Assembly: GCA_008711295.1 (NCBI GenBank)
Contig: VUYV01000190.1
Coordinates: 127,318-191,317 of the forward strand
Direction of reading: 5' to 3'
Origin: Anarhynchus alexandrinus
Taxonomy: Eukaryota; Chordata; Aves; Charadriiformes; Charadriidae
Length of the DNA stretch: 64,000 nucleotides
Of the stretch, positions 32,401 to 42,900 are shown piece by piece; within the stretch, counting starts at the first letter, position 1, and each line of letters begins with the position of its first letter. The translations under genes were made by a program, and so were the position numbers. The notes below the pieces were generated by a model. The model had not been told where the DNA came from. It was given only the letters and a program-made list of their open reading frames with translations, and did no database searches.

Positions 32401-35400
32401 GTTGCATACACTATATCTATTCTTGTTTTGTCATATCAAATACATACCTTTTGATCAATCTTATTTTTCTCAATTCTGGCTGTGCTGCTAATACAACATA
32501 TTGAAGCGCCCAGGACAGCAAAATACTGGGATGGCTGTCAAATATTCAAGTTCTGGAAGGCACTTTTCTGAAGGCATCTAAAGAAAAGAGAGGGGGAAAA
32601 AAGACTGTTATCAATACAGCTCACTAAAACTTGTCTGAGGTCATAAGAAAATATTTGTTATTTGGACAGAAGTCTGTGTTGACACGATCTTAATTACTCT
32701 AGTTGTTACTGAACTCTGGGCAGTGTACTTTAAGACATTAATTGATTTTGTACCTTTTCCTAAGGACAAACATTGAACAGACAGAGCTAATGTCATTAAC
32801 CCTGTCTAAACTTTCTGCTTATTGTAGCCTGTTTTATTGAATGCAGATGAAATTGCTGTTAAAACGGTATAAGGAGAGCAGAACTACATGGACACAATAC
32901 AAATTTTTTATTCTTTTCATAAGATTACTTATATCAGATACAACTAATTTTTAAACTTGAGAAATATTTTTGTTTTCCTCTGCTGCACATTAACATGTCA
33001 CTGAACAGAGATTAAATATGCTTTTATTAAGTACAAAAGCATTCAAATTCTGCACCATCATGAAATCTACAGACAGCTAGGAAAAACTTCAGTTATTTTG
33101 CCTTTGAGCATTTAAAAGAACACGATAATACAGGAGCAATTTCAGTATCTTCATGGACAAATATCATGCTAGTGCATCACCGGGATGAGTAATAAAGTGC
33201 CTATTTCATCTTCCACAGGGTATAACACCAATTCCAGTATCCTCTCCTTTGGATACCAGCTGGCCCTATCAAATTTCGACCTCTCAAGAAAAGACCACAT
33301 TCAAGGTTGAAAGTCCTACTCTGTCTTTAAAGAGAGCTGCTTTCTAGTGAAACAGCAGACCTTGCAGATCTCCTATGCTCAATTGCACCCTGGTTTCCAA
33401 AGATATACAAATCCTTGGATCCTCTGCTCTTTTAATAGGGAAAAGGGAAGGAATTTATCAGGCTATCTATTCATTTCCCTATCACGCTTGCTTTCTTCAC
33501 AAAGATGAACTTTATGACAGCAACCTTTTTTCATTCTATAAGAAAGATACACCCAAGGGAATCCCTCAGTATGCCCCAAAACAAAGACTTCGCGCAACAG
33601 AAGTAAATTATTTCTTGATTCTGTATACAGATTGAAGATTTATATCAGTGTGCATAACAGAAGCTGTGGTATTTCTTAATGAACATTTCCAACTATCAGC
33701 TATCCTTTGAAATTATGCATAACCTTGTATTATGTCCTGACTGCCTGCAGTTTTGGATACAAGCAAAGCACGTCTACTTTGTAACCACACAAACTGCTGT
33801 AGAAGTACTAACATCTTCAATATGATTAAGCTCTGATATTAATTGGATGATTAATAAAGCATATTTTCTTTTCTTTTTTCCTTTGCACTTGAAGTTTCTA
33901 TTACAGGAATGTTACAACTCAGAGTTGCCAAACATATATAATATTATCAATATATACACTATACAAAAATATAATAAGACCTTGTCTTTAGAAAGTTGAG
34001 GTGGCCACTAAACAACTTATCCTTAAAAAGAAAGAATAAGAATCATGAAGAGAAAAATAAGTCCACCAAAATGTCATGGTTTTAAGCCTTTTTCCAACAA
34101 AGCTCTGAACAGCTCAGTGCATTATGTACTAAAGCAGGCGTGAGTGAACCACATGCACACATCCTCAGAGAATTCCTTCTAAGAAGTATAATGGCTGTTA
34201 TTTTTACCCTTTTAATCCCTAGCCTCTCCTTATTAGAGCTAATCATCTCAACATATGCATTAAAGAGAGCTATGCAGGTAGCACTAGAAATCAATTGCCA
34301 TCCAAAACCCTAGTGCTTACTTCTATAGCAGCATCTTTGACCAAACACGGATTAATATATTGTAAATCTTCAGTTTTCCCTTTTGTTTTATCATGAATCA
34401 AGTGCTTGATTCCCATATTCTACAGCATAGTCATTAACTTCATCTATTTATATTGTCATTTTTAATTTGATATGCACAGCAAGGCAGCTTTTAACCAAGT
34501 CAGCTGTACATAAAGCCTATAATAAATCCTAATTTTAGGGTGTATATTCCAGAAGACTCTTCCCCTTCTATTAAGGAAAAAGTGACTTCTCAAAAACAGG
34601 TGCAAGAAAATATTAAAAGTGCATACATATCCATGTAGCCACATGCCAACACACAAAAGAAAGGAGTATTGTACAATCTACTCAACACCATACAGAAATG
34701 TAACTTATGATTGTTAAAACGACATTTGGAAGAGAACGTATTTCAACTCTTAATTGCAGTCTGATTCCTTTGGCTGCTATTGATAATGTGCATGGTAAGT
34801 ACTCCCTATTAGAAGCACATGTTCGTAACGCATGCTATTTCTGGATATTCTACCAACACCCACCTATGGCAGAACCCGTCAATAGGGTGAGAGAGAGGGA
34901 AGAACAACTCCAAGAAGATACATTGCAACTTGTCATATCAGTGTTTCTACCATTTGTAAAAGAAGATTTGTTTCTGACAAAATATGCATTCTGGAAAGAA
35001 CTTGTTCGATGAGCACGAGGCTGTAGGCAGTTTCTGCCCTTGGCCAAACTGAACGGTGTCCCCCACTAGTTAGAGTACCACCTTATGAGCTGCAGACACC
35101 CATGTCCCTTTTAGTTCAGCAGATACAAATTCTGTTTTGAAATTCGACAGCGTGGTAGGCGATGGGTTTTTTGTGCGTGTTAATGCCACTATCACTTTTA
35201 TACATGACTGCACAGCCAGACGGATTCTCCCGGGGTATGAAAGTAGCACCTCTGCTCTGGGGCCGAGATAGCCTTGACAGAGATTCACCCACGATGCGGA
35301 GAGGCAGCCCAGGCATCCCATACCAGACACTTAGCAGGCCAGCTCTCTGAGCAAAAGACATCTCGACGACTACAGAAAATCAGGTCAGCTCTTCCCAGCA

Positions 35401-38090
35401 GTCTTGAATCTCAAAAAAAATAGTATCTTTAAAAAAATGTAAATGAATATGAAAACATTACTGTTTTAAATGAAAATCCATTGCAAGTTTCACAACGCTG
35501 CAATAACTTAGAAGAATAAACCTCATTCCATTTCAATGACTGAATCTCCCAGGCTTTCTGAAATGGATGTCTTGAATCCAACTTTTCTAGAAAAATCATT
35601 CCCATAAAAGATCACACCCAAATCCTTTAAAGTGGATAATTACAGTCAGTCTACTTGAAGTTCCCCCTAAGAGTAGTTCATTTTTTCTTTCCTGTCCTGA
35701 GCAGTATTAAAATTAATAATAATCAGTGCCGAGCAGTGAGAAATTTTAAATACGGCCATATATTATACATAATTGCTGTAGCGTTGCTACGCACTATTAT
35801 ATAGCTGCCTGCAGATGGCTGCATTTCAATGGGAAAAAAACATACTCTGTAAAAAAAAATCTGTTCTTAGATATGTATTTCTGATTTCTAAATAATAATA
35901 TTATTAATAATATTGATATTAACAATAATAATAGCAATGACAACAATAATAAAAAATAATCAATGCAATCCTTTTACAGCAGCAGATAATCTGGTCCCCT
36001 GCATGTAAATCAATTTCAAAAGTGCTCTAGAATTTTTTTTTTCATAAAAGAATATAAGAGCTTAAAGCATTACAATTATTCAGAGCTGAAGTTTTAAAAC
36101 TTCTCATACTTCAAGGTTTAGCTGAGTAGGAGGACCACCACTGTTTACAAGGGAATTTTAGAGCAAGGATTCTGATATCCTTCTGCTGGGCTGCAGGCTT
36201 AAAGCTCTTTAAAATGAGCATATCAATATTAAATATGGATTAACTCTTCAATTATGGCCTGTCCTTGAAATTTGATTTTGCTTTCTACTTAATATAGTTA
36301 CTTCAGCATGAGTACAATAAAGTCAAAGTGCCTCTAATTCTAAACTGCAGAGCTGTAAAGTTACCAAAAGGTTTTTAACGCATTTTTATACTGTTACTTC
36401 TAAGTGTCTGTTCTATTCCCCTGCAACTATATGGGGAGTTTGGATTGATTTTGAGGGATTCAGAACAGAGCCCCGTATTTTCTTGCTGATGTTTCATATA
36501 GCACTTTTCAGATTCAATATTTCAATCTGCTTTACTAATCACTAAGAGCAGAGTTAGAAAGCTGGTAACACAGCAGCCAAACAAACAGGAATAATGTATC
36601 AGCCACTCTCTGGGCAAAACGTTTGTTTTCCTTTGCAGATGTCTTCTGTATTCCACAGCTGCGCACTCTGTGTGTTTTTCAGAAGCCACCCACATTATCA
36701 GGGACACCACAGTTACCAGGAGATATCTGGACTAATTTCTGGCCGACCCACAGAATTCCTGTGTGAACTTGGGCAAGCCTTGCAGGACCCAGCTGTTTTC
36801 TTCCAGTTAGATACAACACTGCTGTAAACAAACAAAAAGGTCAGATTTTAAAGCTTTACTTTCACTCAGTATTCCAGTCTCTTGGATATTCCATGTCCAC
36901 TAACAGCATTAGTTCTTTGAGGGTGGGAACAGCTTTACAGTACATCTGTGCAGCGCAGACAGGGCAATGGGTCCCTCCGCTTGAATCCAGTAATGATTTC
37001 TAGATATTAGTGGATACCAAACCACACACTCTCAGAAGGATGCTCTAGCATTCATGAAGGGAAGGTCACTCTCCAGCTGAGGGGATCAGCAGCTGATCTG
37101 TGTCATACCTGATCATATAGATCAGATAGATCATAGCTGATCATACAGACCCATGTCTGACAAGTAGGCTAATCTTTTTGACTTTGTGCAGACAAGATGA
37201 AGATCACCTACCCTTATTTACCCCAATTTATGTAAATTAAAAAAAGCTCAAACACTTTTATTAATGAAAAGTACTAAGAAACAAAGTGCTGAGCTAAAAA
37301 ATTCGCCTTGCTATTTATTTTTAAGTACTTTCAAGCAAAAATGGTTTAATAAGGTAAGAAAATAACTTGCATGTAACAGCCGTATACATCAGCCCATTTT
37401 ATACAAATACGATACAGAACAACTGCCTTTCTTCAGAACACAACACTGCAACCTTGCACAAGACAAAACACTGATATAAGGCTACACATATATTATCTAA
37501 GAGCTACAATTTCCTCCCTCCCTGACCAGGACCAGCACTAAGGCCCAACATTCCTATTCCTATAAAGAACAGTTAGATAGCAGCTAAAGCATAACAGGCT
37601 TATTATTGTTTCATTAAATCAGACCTGGAACATAGCCACTAATAAATATGTTGACATTTTTTTAGAGTATATATCAGACATTTATACCTGATATTGTCTT
37701 GGAAAATGGAACAAATAAACTATACAAAATAATTAACACCAGCTGGGACATTCAGTTCTCATTGATTTTAAAATCAAAAGCAGCATTCTCTTATAGAGGA
37801 GAAACTTTCAGGGTTATTCTGGCTACAAGAATTCCTTTAGCTCCTGTTTGAAATGCTTCCCTTTGGGAAGAGATTTGTTTAAATGTTGCTTCATGCTGCC
37901 CAGCGATGCATGTTGCCTTTTGGTCTCAAAAGGTGATTCTGACTCTTTAATTGCCTTTACTGTTAAACTGTGCCTTCCACTTCAAATTAGAAGTCAGAAA
38001 GACAGCTCTGGGCTGCAACATAGCGATGGATATTTGATAAGGGGATACCAGTCTAGTGGATAAAACCATAACACTATTGATGGCCAAACT
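32401..38090. other. AT-rich non-coding region
   Basis: An AAT-rich simple tract lies at 35888-35962. A small GC-richer islet at 35030-35370 has a minus-strand TATAAAA (35196-35202). A 35-nt exon-like element lies at 34760-34794 (plus). The rest shows stops in all frames and no recognised repeat. Confidence 0.45.
34760..34794 (+). CDS. Candidate plus-strand micro-exon
   Basis: An acceptor (tttcaactcttaattgcag) ends at 34759 and a consensus donor (GCATG|gtaagtac) starts at 34795. Between them, 35 nt are open only in the frame giving LIPLAAIDNVH (phase 2 in, phase 1 out by codon remainder). Both splice sites are good by eye, but a 35-nt match can arise by chance and no neighbouring plus-strand exon was found. 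Confidence 0.18.
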
Positions 38091-38093
38091 GAA

Positions 38094-38252
38094 TGCTTCA
38101 GATCCAAATTTGAAGCCAGGCTGGATGGGGCTTTGAGCAGCCTGGTCTAGTGGGAGGTGTCCCTGCCCATGGCAGGGGGGTTGGAACTACATGATCTTTA
38201 AGGTCCCTTCCAACCTAAATCATTCTATGATTCTATGATTCATTCTATGATT
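38094..38252 (+). mobile_element. CR1 3' end with tail, plus strand
   Basis: The blocks 'tgaagccaggctggatggggc', 'cagcctggtctagtgggaggtgtccctgcccatggcagg', 'ggttggaactacatgatc' and 'aaggtcccttccaacctaaatcattctatgattctatg' run to the tail. Only the last 150 bp of the element is present, a severe 5' truncation typical of LINE insertion. It faces the CR1 at 38403-38724. Confidence 0.93.
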
Positions 38253-38402
38253 ATTGCCATTGTACTTGGGTTTTTTGTGTTGTTGCTGCTGGGGTGCTAA
38301 ATCTATACCTAGTTTTGCAAGACAAGATGGATATGGGAAAACAGCTAGATAGTTCTGAAAGAAGAACCACAAATACAAGAAACGTGCGTCAGTCTTGAAA
38401 CA

Positions 38403-38724
38403 TGGCCAGGGGCACTTTCCACTAGACCAGGTTGCTCAAAACCCCATCCAGCCTGGCCTTAAACACCTCCAGGGATGGGGCCTCCACAACTTCTCTGGGC
38501 AACCTGTTCCAGTGTCTCACCACCCTCAGAGTGAAAAAATTCTTCCCGATATCTAATCTAAATCTCCCCTCTTCCAGTTTGAAGCCATTACCCCTCATCC
38601 TATCACTACATGCCCTTGCAAAAAGTCCCTCTCCAGCTTTCCTGTAGGCCCCCTTCAGACACTGGAAGGCTGCTATAAAGTCTCCCCGGAGCCTTCTCTT
38701 CTCCAGGCTGAACAACCCCAACAA
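38403..38724 (-). mobile_element. CR1 LINE fragment, minus strand, with intact reverse-transcriptase C-terminal frame
   Basis: The plus strand reads the complement of CR1: 'ccactagaccaggttgctcaaaaccccatccagcctggcc', 'tctctgggcaacctgttccagtg', then 'ccggagccttctcttctccaggctgaacaacccc'. On the minus strand a 100-codon frame (38724-38422) encodes the end of the CR1 ORF2 protein, with motifs such as [12 protein letters not shown] and [10 protein letters not shown]. It has no stop inside, so the copy is comparatively young or little decayed. It lacks the terminal microsatellite and is truncated at both ends. Confidence 0.92.
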
Positions 38725-39122
38725 CGCTTATTTTCTCCTTGATAGTGGGCCTATTTGCACAAATACTGCACTAGCCATCAGCATAACATTGAGCTAATTA
38801 TCATGACCGTTCCCACTCCTTGAGGTCTGTGTATTTAACCAACTGAAATCCTTTTCCACTGAATCTGGATCAACCCAAACATCCTCACCAACAGAATTTC
38901 CGTAAAGGCGCGTGCCAAGCCGATGTATGGCAGGGGCGGGAAGAAGAGGCTGGCTGCTTTGAACCCAGCAAGCAAAGGCTCAAGCGGGTATTCCCTTCCA
39001 TTCCAACAAATGATGAGGTTTTAAACGGTATTAGGGTTTACAGCCGCCTGGCATGGAATATTACGCACACCCCACTCGAGACGGTGTGACTTCCCGCGGA
39101 CACTGCTTGATTCGGCGCCGGG

Positions 39123-39252
39123 GGGGGGAGGTTTCCCGCAGCAGGGGCGGCTCGCCGTGGGTCGCGACAGGCTCAGCCTCGGAGGGTTCCCTCCGAGGCT
39201 GAGCCTGTCGCGACCCACGGCGAGCCGCCCCTGCTGCGGGAAACCTCCCCCC
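39123..39252. repeat. Perfect inverted repeat, 64-bp arms, 2-nt spacer
   Basis: Arms 39123-39186 and 39189-39252 are exact reverse complements around a TT spacer (39187-39188). The arms are GC-rich and include 'gtcgcgacaggctcagcctc' and its complement. The right arm ends ten bases before an N at 39262. Such an exact GC-rich fold-back next to a gap may be a local assembly or read fold-back artefact; if real it would form a very stable hairpin or cruciform inside CpG island 2. Confidence 0.95.
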
Positions 39253-39262
39253 TCCCCCCTCN

Positions 39263-39336
39263 GATGGATGGATGGGTGGGTGGGTGGATGGATGGACGGA
39301 CGGATGGATGGATGGATGGATGGATGGGTGGGTGGA
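39263..39336 (+). repeat. (GGAT/GGGT)n microsatellite
   Basis: Tetranucleotide repeats of GATG with GGTG and GACG variants follow the N at 39262 and run to about 39336. This explains the Trp/Met/Asp/Gly frame on the plus strand and the Ser/Ile/His/Pro frame on the minus strand. Repeat length may be misassembled because of the gap. Confidence 0.92.
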
Positions 39337-39901
39337 GGATGCAGCGGCGCTCGGAGACTTTGATCGTGCGAGGTGCCCGAGGGGAAAAAGTGCAGCCCGG
39401 GGTGGGGCGAGGCCGTGCCCGTCTCCGCTCGCCCCGACGGGCGAGGAAGCCCCGGGAAGGGCGGCTGGTCCTTGGCTGCCCGTCCCCGGGCGGGGAGAGG
39501 CGGCTGCTGCTCGCCGCGGGGGACCAGCTCGGCCGGGCTTCCCCGCCTGCCCCGGCCCTCCCGCGGCTCCCCCGCAGCCATCAGCCAGCCGGGGCGCGGC
39601 CGCGGCGGGGAAGGGAGACCCCCGGACCCCGCGGGGGTGGCCATCCCTCCCAGCCCAGAGGGGCTGCCCGTGCTCACCCCTCCATCCCTACCGGCCTCCC
39701 CGCCGCCGGTCCTGCAGCCGCCGGTACCTGCGGGAGGATGGGATAACGGTGCGGCGCATCCCGCCCTCCCGCCTCCCGGGCTGTACCTGGGGGGCCGGCG
39801 GGGTAGGCTGGGGGGGGTGTCGGACCTGCTCTCGCAAGCCGACATGGGTTTCCTAAGAGCAAATCTGAGGCCTGCCCTTGGAGGGCTTGCGGGATGAGGC
39901 C

Positions 39902-39955
39902 TTTTTTTTTTTTTTTTTTTNNNNCTGACTCTTTTTTTTTTTTTTTTTTTTCCAG
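39902..39955 (+). other. Poly-T tract with N gap, ending in a splice-acceptor-like ccag
   Basis: Nineteen T (39902-39920), four N (39921-39924), ctgactc, then about twenty T and tccag to 39955. The ctgac matches a branch-point consensus, and the T-run plus cag makes a textbook 3' splice site on the plus strand directly downstream of CpG island 2. The gap means the tract length is uncertain; no matching downstream donor or open exon was identified. Confidence 0.45.
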
Positions 39956-42900
39956 GGTGCTGGCTGGCTGATATTTACATAATATCGCTGCTTAAGAGTG
40001 ACCTCTTCCCTAATTGGAGGCTTCCTTTCCATTTTCTATGGCAACACTACAGAACAGATCACTCCGGGGGGTTGGATGAGAGGAGTGTCTGCACACGGTG
40101 TAATTTTTGTTTATTGGTTGACCATTAAGACTGGTTTGTCCTAGTGAATGGGTGAAATTTTGAGAAAAGTTCTTTACCTCAGCCCTTAAAGCAGCCGTCA
40201 GGCCTGTGAGTCACTGCAGATTTGCAGGATCTCTATTTAGAGAGAGGATGGACACAGCTTTAACAAACAAGCAAGAATTATTCTCGTTAGGTATTTACAG
40301 ATTAGCAGTCATATATTAGTAGCCTGACTGATGACTTCCATGTACCACACTGATAAAACAATCCTAAGAAATGATGTTAATTTCAATAGATGGTATTTAT
40401 TTATTTAAAAAATTCATAGGATTATTAGAAGAAAATCCTAGCAATTTTTTTAAGGGGGAGGAAAATGAGTCCTACTTCGTTTCAAGATTCCTTTTGCTCC
40501 CTGAGATCCCTGCCCTATGCTTAGGACCCATCATGTACACACAGTAATATCTTTTCTTACATGATTGGTTTCACTGACAGTAAGCATGATGTGCATATGT
40601 ATTTATGCAGGAATGGGATTCTGTAATGCTTATTAGGGTCTTCTGTGTTTCATCTCCGTGAGATGCCTGTTTCTGTTCCAGGTTTTATATGGCTAGGGGT
40701 GAATACGCTTTGTGTTGGTTTTCTTAAGCCTGCTGAAAAGAAATGTTTTCTGATTGTAAAGACATAGTAATTCATGGTGTGTTTAGGCAGGAAGGTTTTT
40801 ATGAAGACTTTTAAATTCTACTTAATTATCTTTTGAGATGCTGCTTTTGTTCTGCATTGAAAATATGCATGCCTTAGTATTAATAATGCTAAAATTAGTT
40901 ATTATAATACAGGAGCTGTGGTATTCTGTAGGTCTTAGGACATTTTCAATCTTTGCTATGTTTGTATTTCTCAGTTCATTGGGATGACTTTGTTTCTTGT
41001 ACCTGAGGTAGTGTGGGGTCTTTTTGGTTTGAGGATTTTTGTTTTTATAGGGGTTCAGGTAGTAAGGATATTAATGTGAAGTCAGTCTGTATGTTGGAGT
41101 TTTAAAGAGGAGGGCCAAGAATCTTGGATCCTTTAGAAGAAATGATTCGCCTTATGGGTGGAGAGACCACAGTTTGGATAGGTGCTCTACAAGTTTAAGG
41201 AGGCCACCCCCTAGGACTCTTTCACTGAGGCACTGGGGCTTAAGTCTGCTACGTGATGAGATACTAGTACTGTTAAGAGGCCGTTGGTATAGAGATTTGC
41301 TCAACATATTTAAGTTCTCTGGCATGCAGATGAAAGGTTTTGGGGTTTGGGTTTTTTTTCTTTCTTTTTGGAAATGCTTGGAGCAATGCTTATTCTCCAC
41401 TTAAATATACGTGCCTTTAGTGTCTTAGGTTGTTGTTATGGGAACATAAGGGGTGGGAATAGCTTCAGAAGAGGCCATGGATTGAACCTGAGGTAAAAAT
41501 GACGCTTGAATTTGAAGAGATGTACTCTGTTAAAATGTTAATCTCAGCACATGGTGATAGAATAGAGGTTCCTCATCATGCTTTTACTCTTAGAAGTCCT
41601 TCTCGTTCAAGTCCACTTTTTGTTTCCTATAATTAGTATATTTGTGTCCCTGCTAATGTGCATTTGAGGTTTCCTCCAGCACCACTACAGTTTATCCTTT
41701 CTCTGCTGTCAGTTTCTGCTTTTAAATATTATCTGTTTAGATGTTTATAGTTATTTTCATGCACAGATTTGGTTTTTTTGTGTTGAACATTTTGATTAGA
41801 ATATGATAGAAAATAGGAGATGCAGGAGTAGCAAGTATATTGAGGAAATAAATGGGCCTGGTCCACATCTCTGGACAGCGTAAGGCCAGCTGGAGGCAGA
41901 AATATGTGTCAGGGGACAGAAAATAATGAAGAATGTGAGGCTGGATTGCCTCTTTGTATAGAAGCAAGGTCAGTTGCATGCTGCCACCCTCTAAGAGGAT
42001 GTATGGACATGTACCACTGATTATTGCCTCTCCATTTATCTATTCATTTATTAATTTTGAACCAAAGTTGCTCTGCCATCAAGGAAACAAACCATTAAAT
42101 CCTTCCTCATGTTCTTGTCTGTAATCCTAACTTTTTTTTTCTCTCAACTTGCATTAACTCTCTTCTGCTTCATTTGAAGGGACAATAGGCAGCCTTAATT
42201 GCAGCTTTGTGTACTGATATGCACAAACACATTCCATCTCTTTTGTTTTTCATTAAAAAAAGTTCCATATTTAGAACAGTTGCTGATTTATGGTACTTAT
42301 TCCAATGTTACTTTGCATTATTGAGGAAAATCAGTTTCACAGTTATTGTTTCATTGTTTATTCACGTTATAATAAAGCATCTTGGACAACTCATGATCTA
42401 AAAAAGTGCTTTTTTCCATCTTGGGAAGGCTTCCCTCCCTGTACAAATTTTGTAACTTACTTCTTTTTAACTTTTGCTAAGGTTTTTCAGAATATGAAAC
42501 TTTATCAGCCCTAACTTCAGTAATAGGGAAAATATCTATAGTTCAATAAAAATGGTATAGATTCATTCTCAGTGGGGCAAAATGGAACTGTAGTAGTAGT
42601 TTGAACTCATTGTTAACTCATTCTTTTTCAGTGATACTTCCATCCTTTGCACTTCATTATAAATCATAGAACTTTTTTTTTAGCATATGGAATGCTTTTG
42701 TAGGCCTTTCTTTGAAATCACTAAAACTTTAAGGTGGTTACCTCCTTGCTTGCAATAGTCCATCTCTTTGTTCGTCTAATAAGAATGGCAGCTTAAGAGA
42801 AACTTCTGCTATGTGCTGTGATAGGTGAGGTCTTCCCATTTTCCCGTCAACCTAACACCAGGCTCATAGATCTGGCGTTTCATTCCACAGCTACCTTTGA

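Larger units (their letters stand above)
38880..39900. promoter_or_regulatory. CpG island 2, probable promoter
   Basis: A sharp block of GC-rich, CpG-dense sequence sits in AT-rich surroundings, with Sp1-like GC boxes. Minus-strand donor-like sites occur at CCCAG|gtacag (GT at 39787-39786) and GGGG|gtgagc (GT at about 39678-39677). On the plus strand the island is followed by a branch-point/poly-T/ccag acceptor-like array ending at 39955. Long frames on both strands (for example 39021-39845 minus, 39272-39856 plus, 39373-39897 plus) overlap one another and lack recognisable domains, so I treat them as products of base composition. Direction of transcription is unresolved. Confidence 0.7.

Noticed and set aside
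32270..32491. Tyr/Ser/Leu-rich repeat protein
   Set aside because: Pure translation of the ATTCT/ATCCT microsatellite.
34074..34100. Short LTR-like end 'tgtcatggtttta'
   Set aside because: No partner end or internal LTR sequence nearby; likely coincidence with the 7763 LTR terminus.
39021..39845. 274-codon minus-strand frame across CpG island 2
   Set aside because: It crosses the N, the hairpin and the GGAT repeat, overlaps other long frames on the opposite strand and has only low-complexity Pro/Gly/Arg composition.
39264..39897. Three overlapping plus-strand frames (160-194 codons) in CpG island 2
   Set aside because: All registers are open because stop codons are rare in GC-rich sequence; no domain or start preference.
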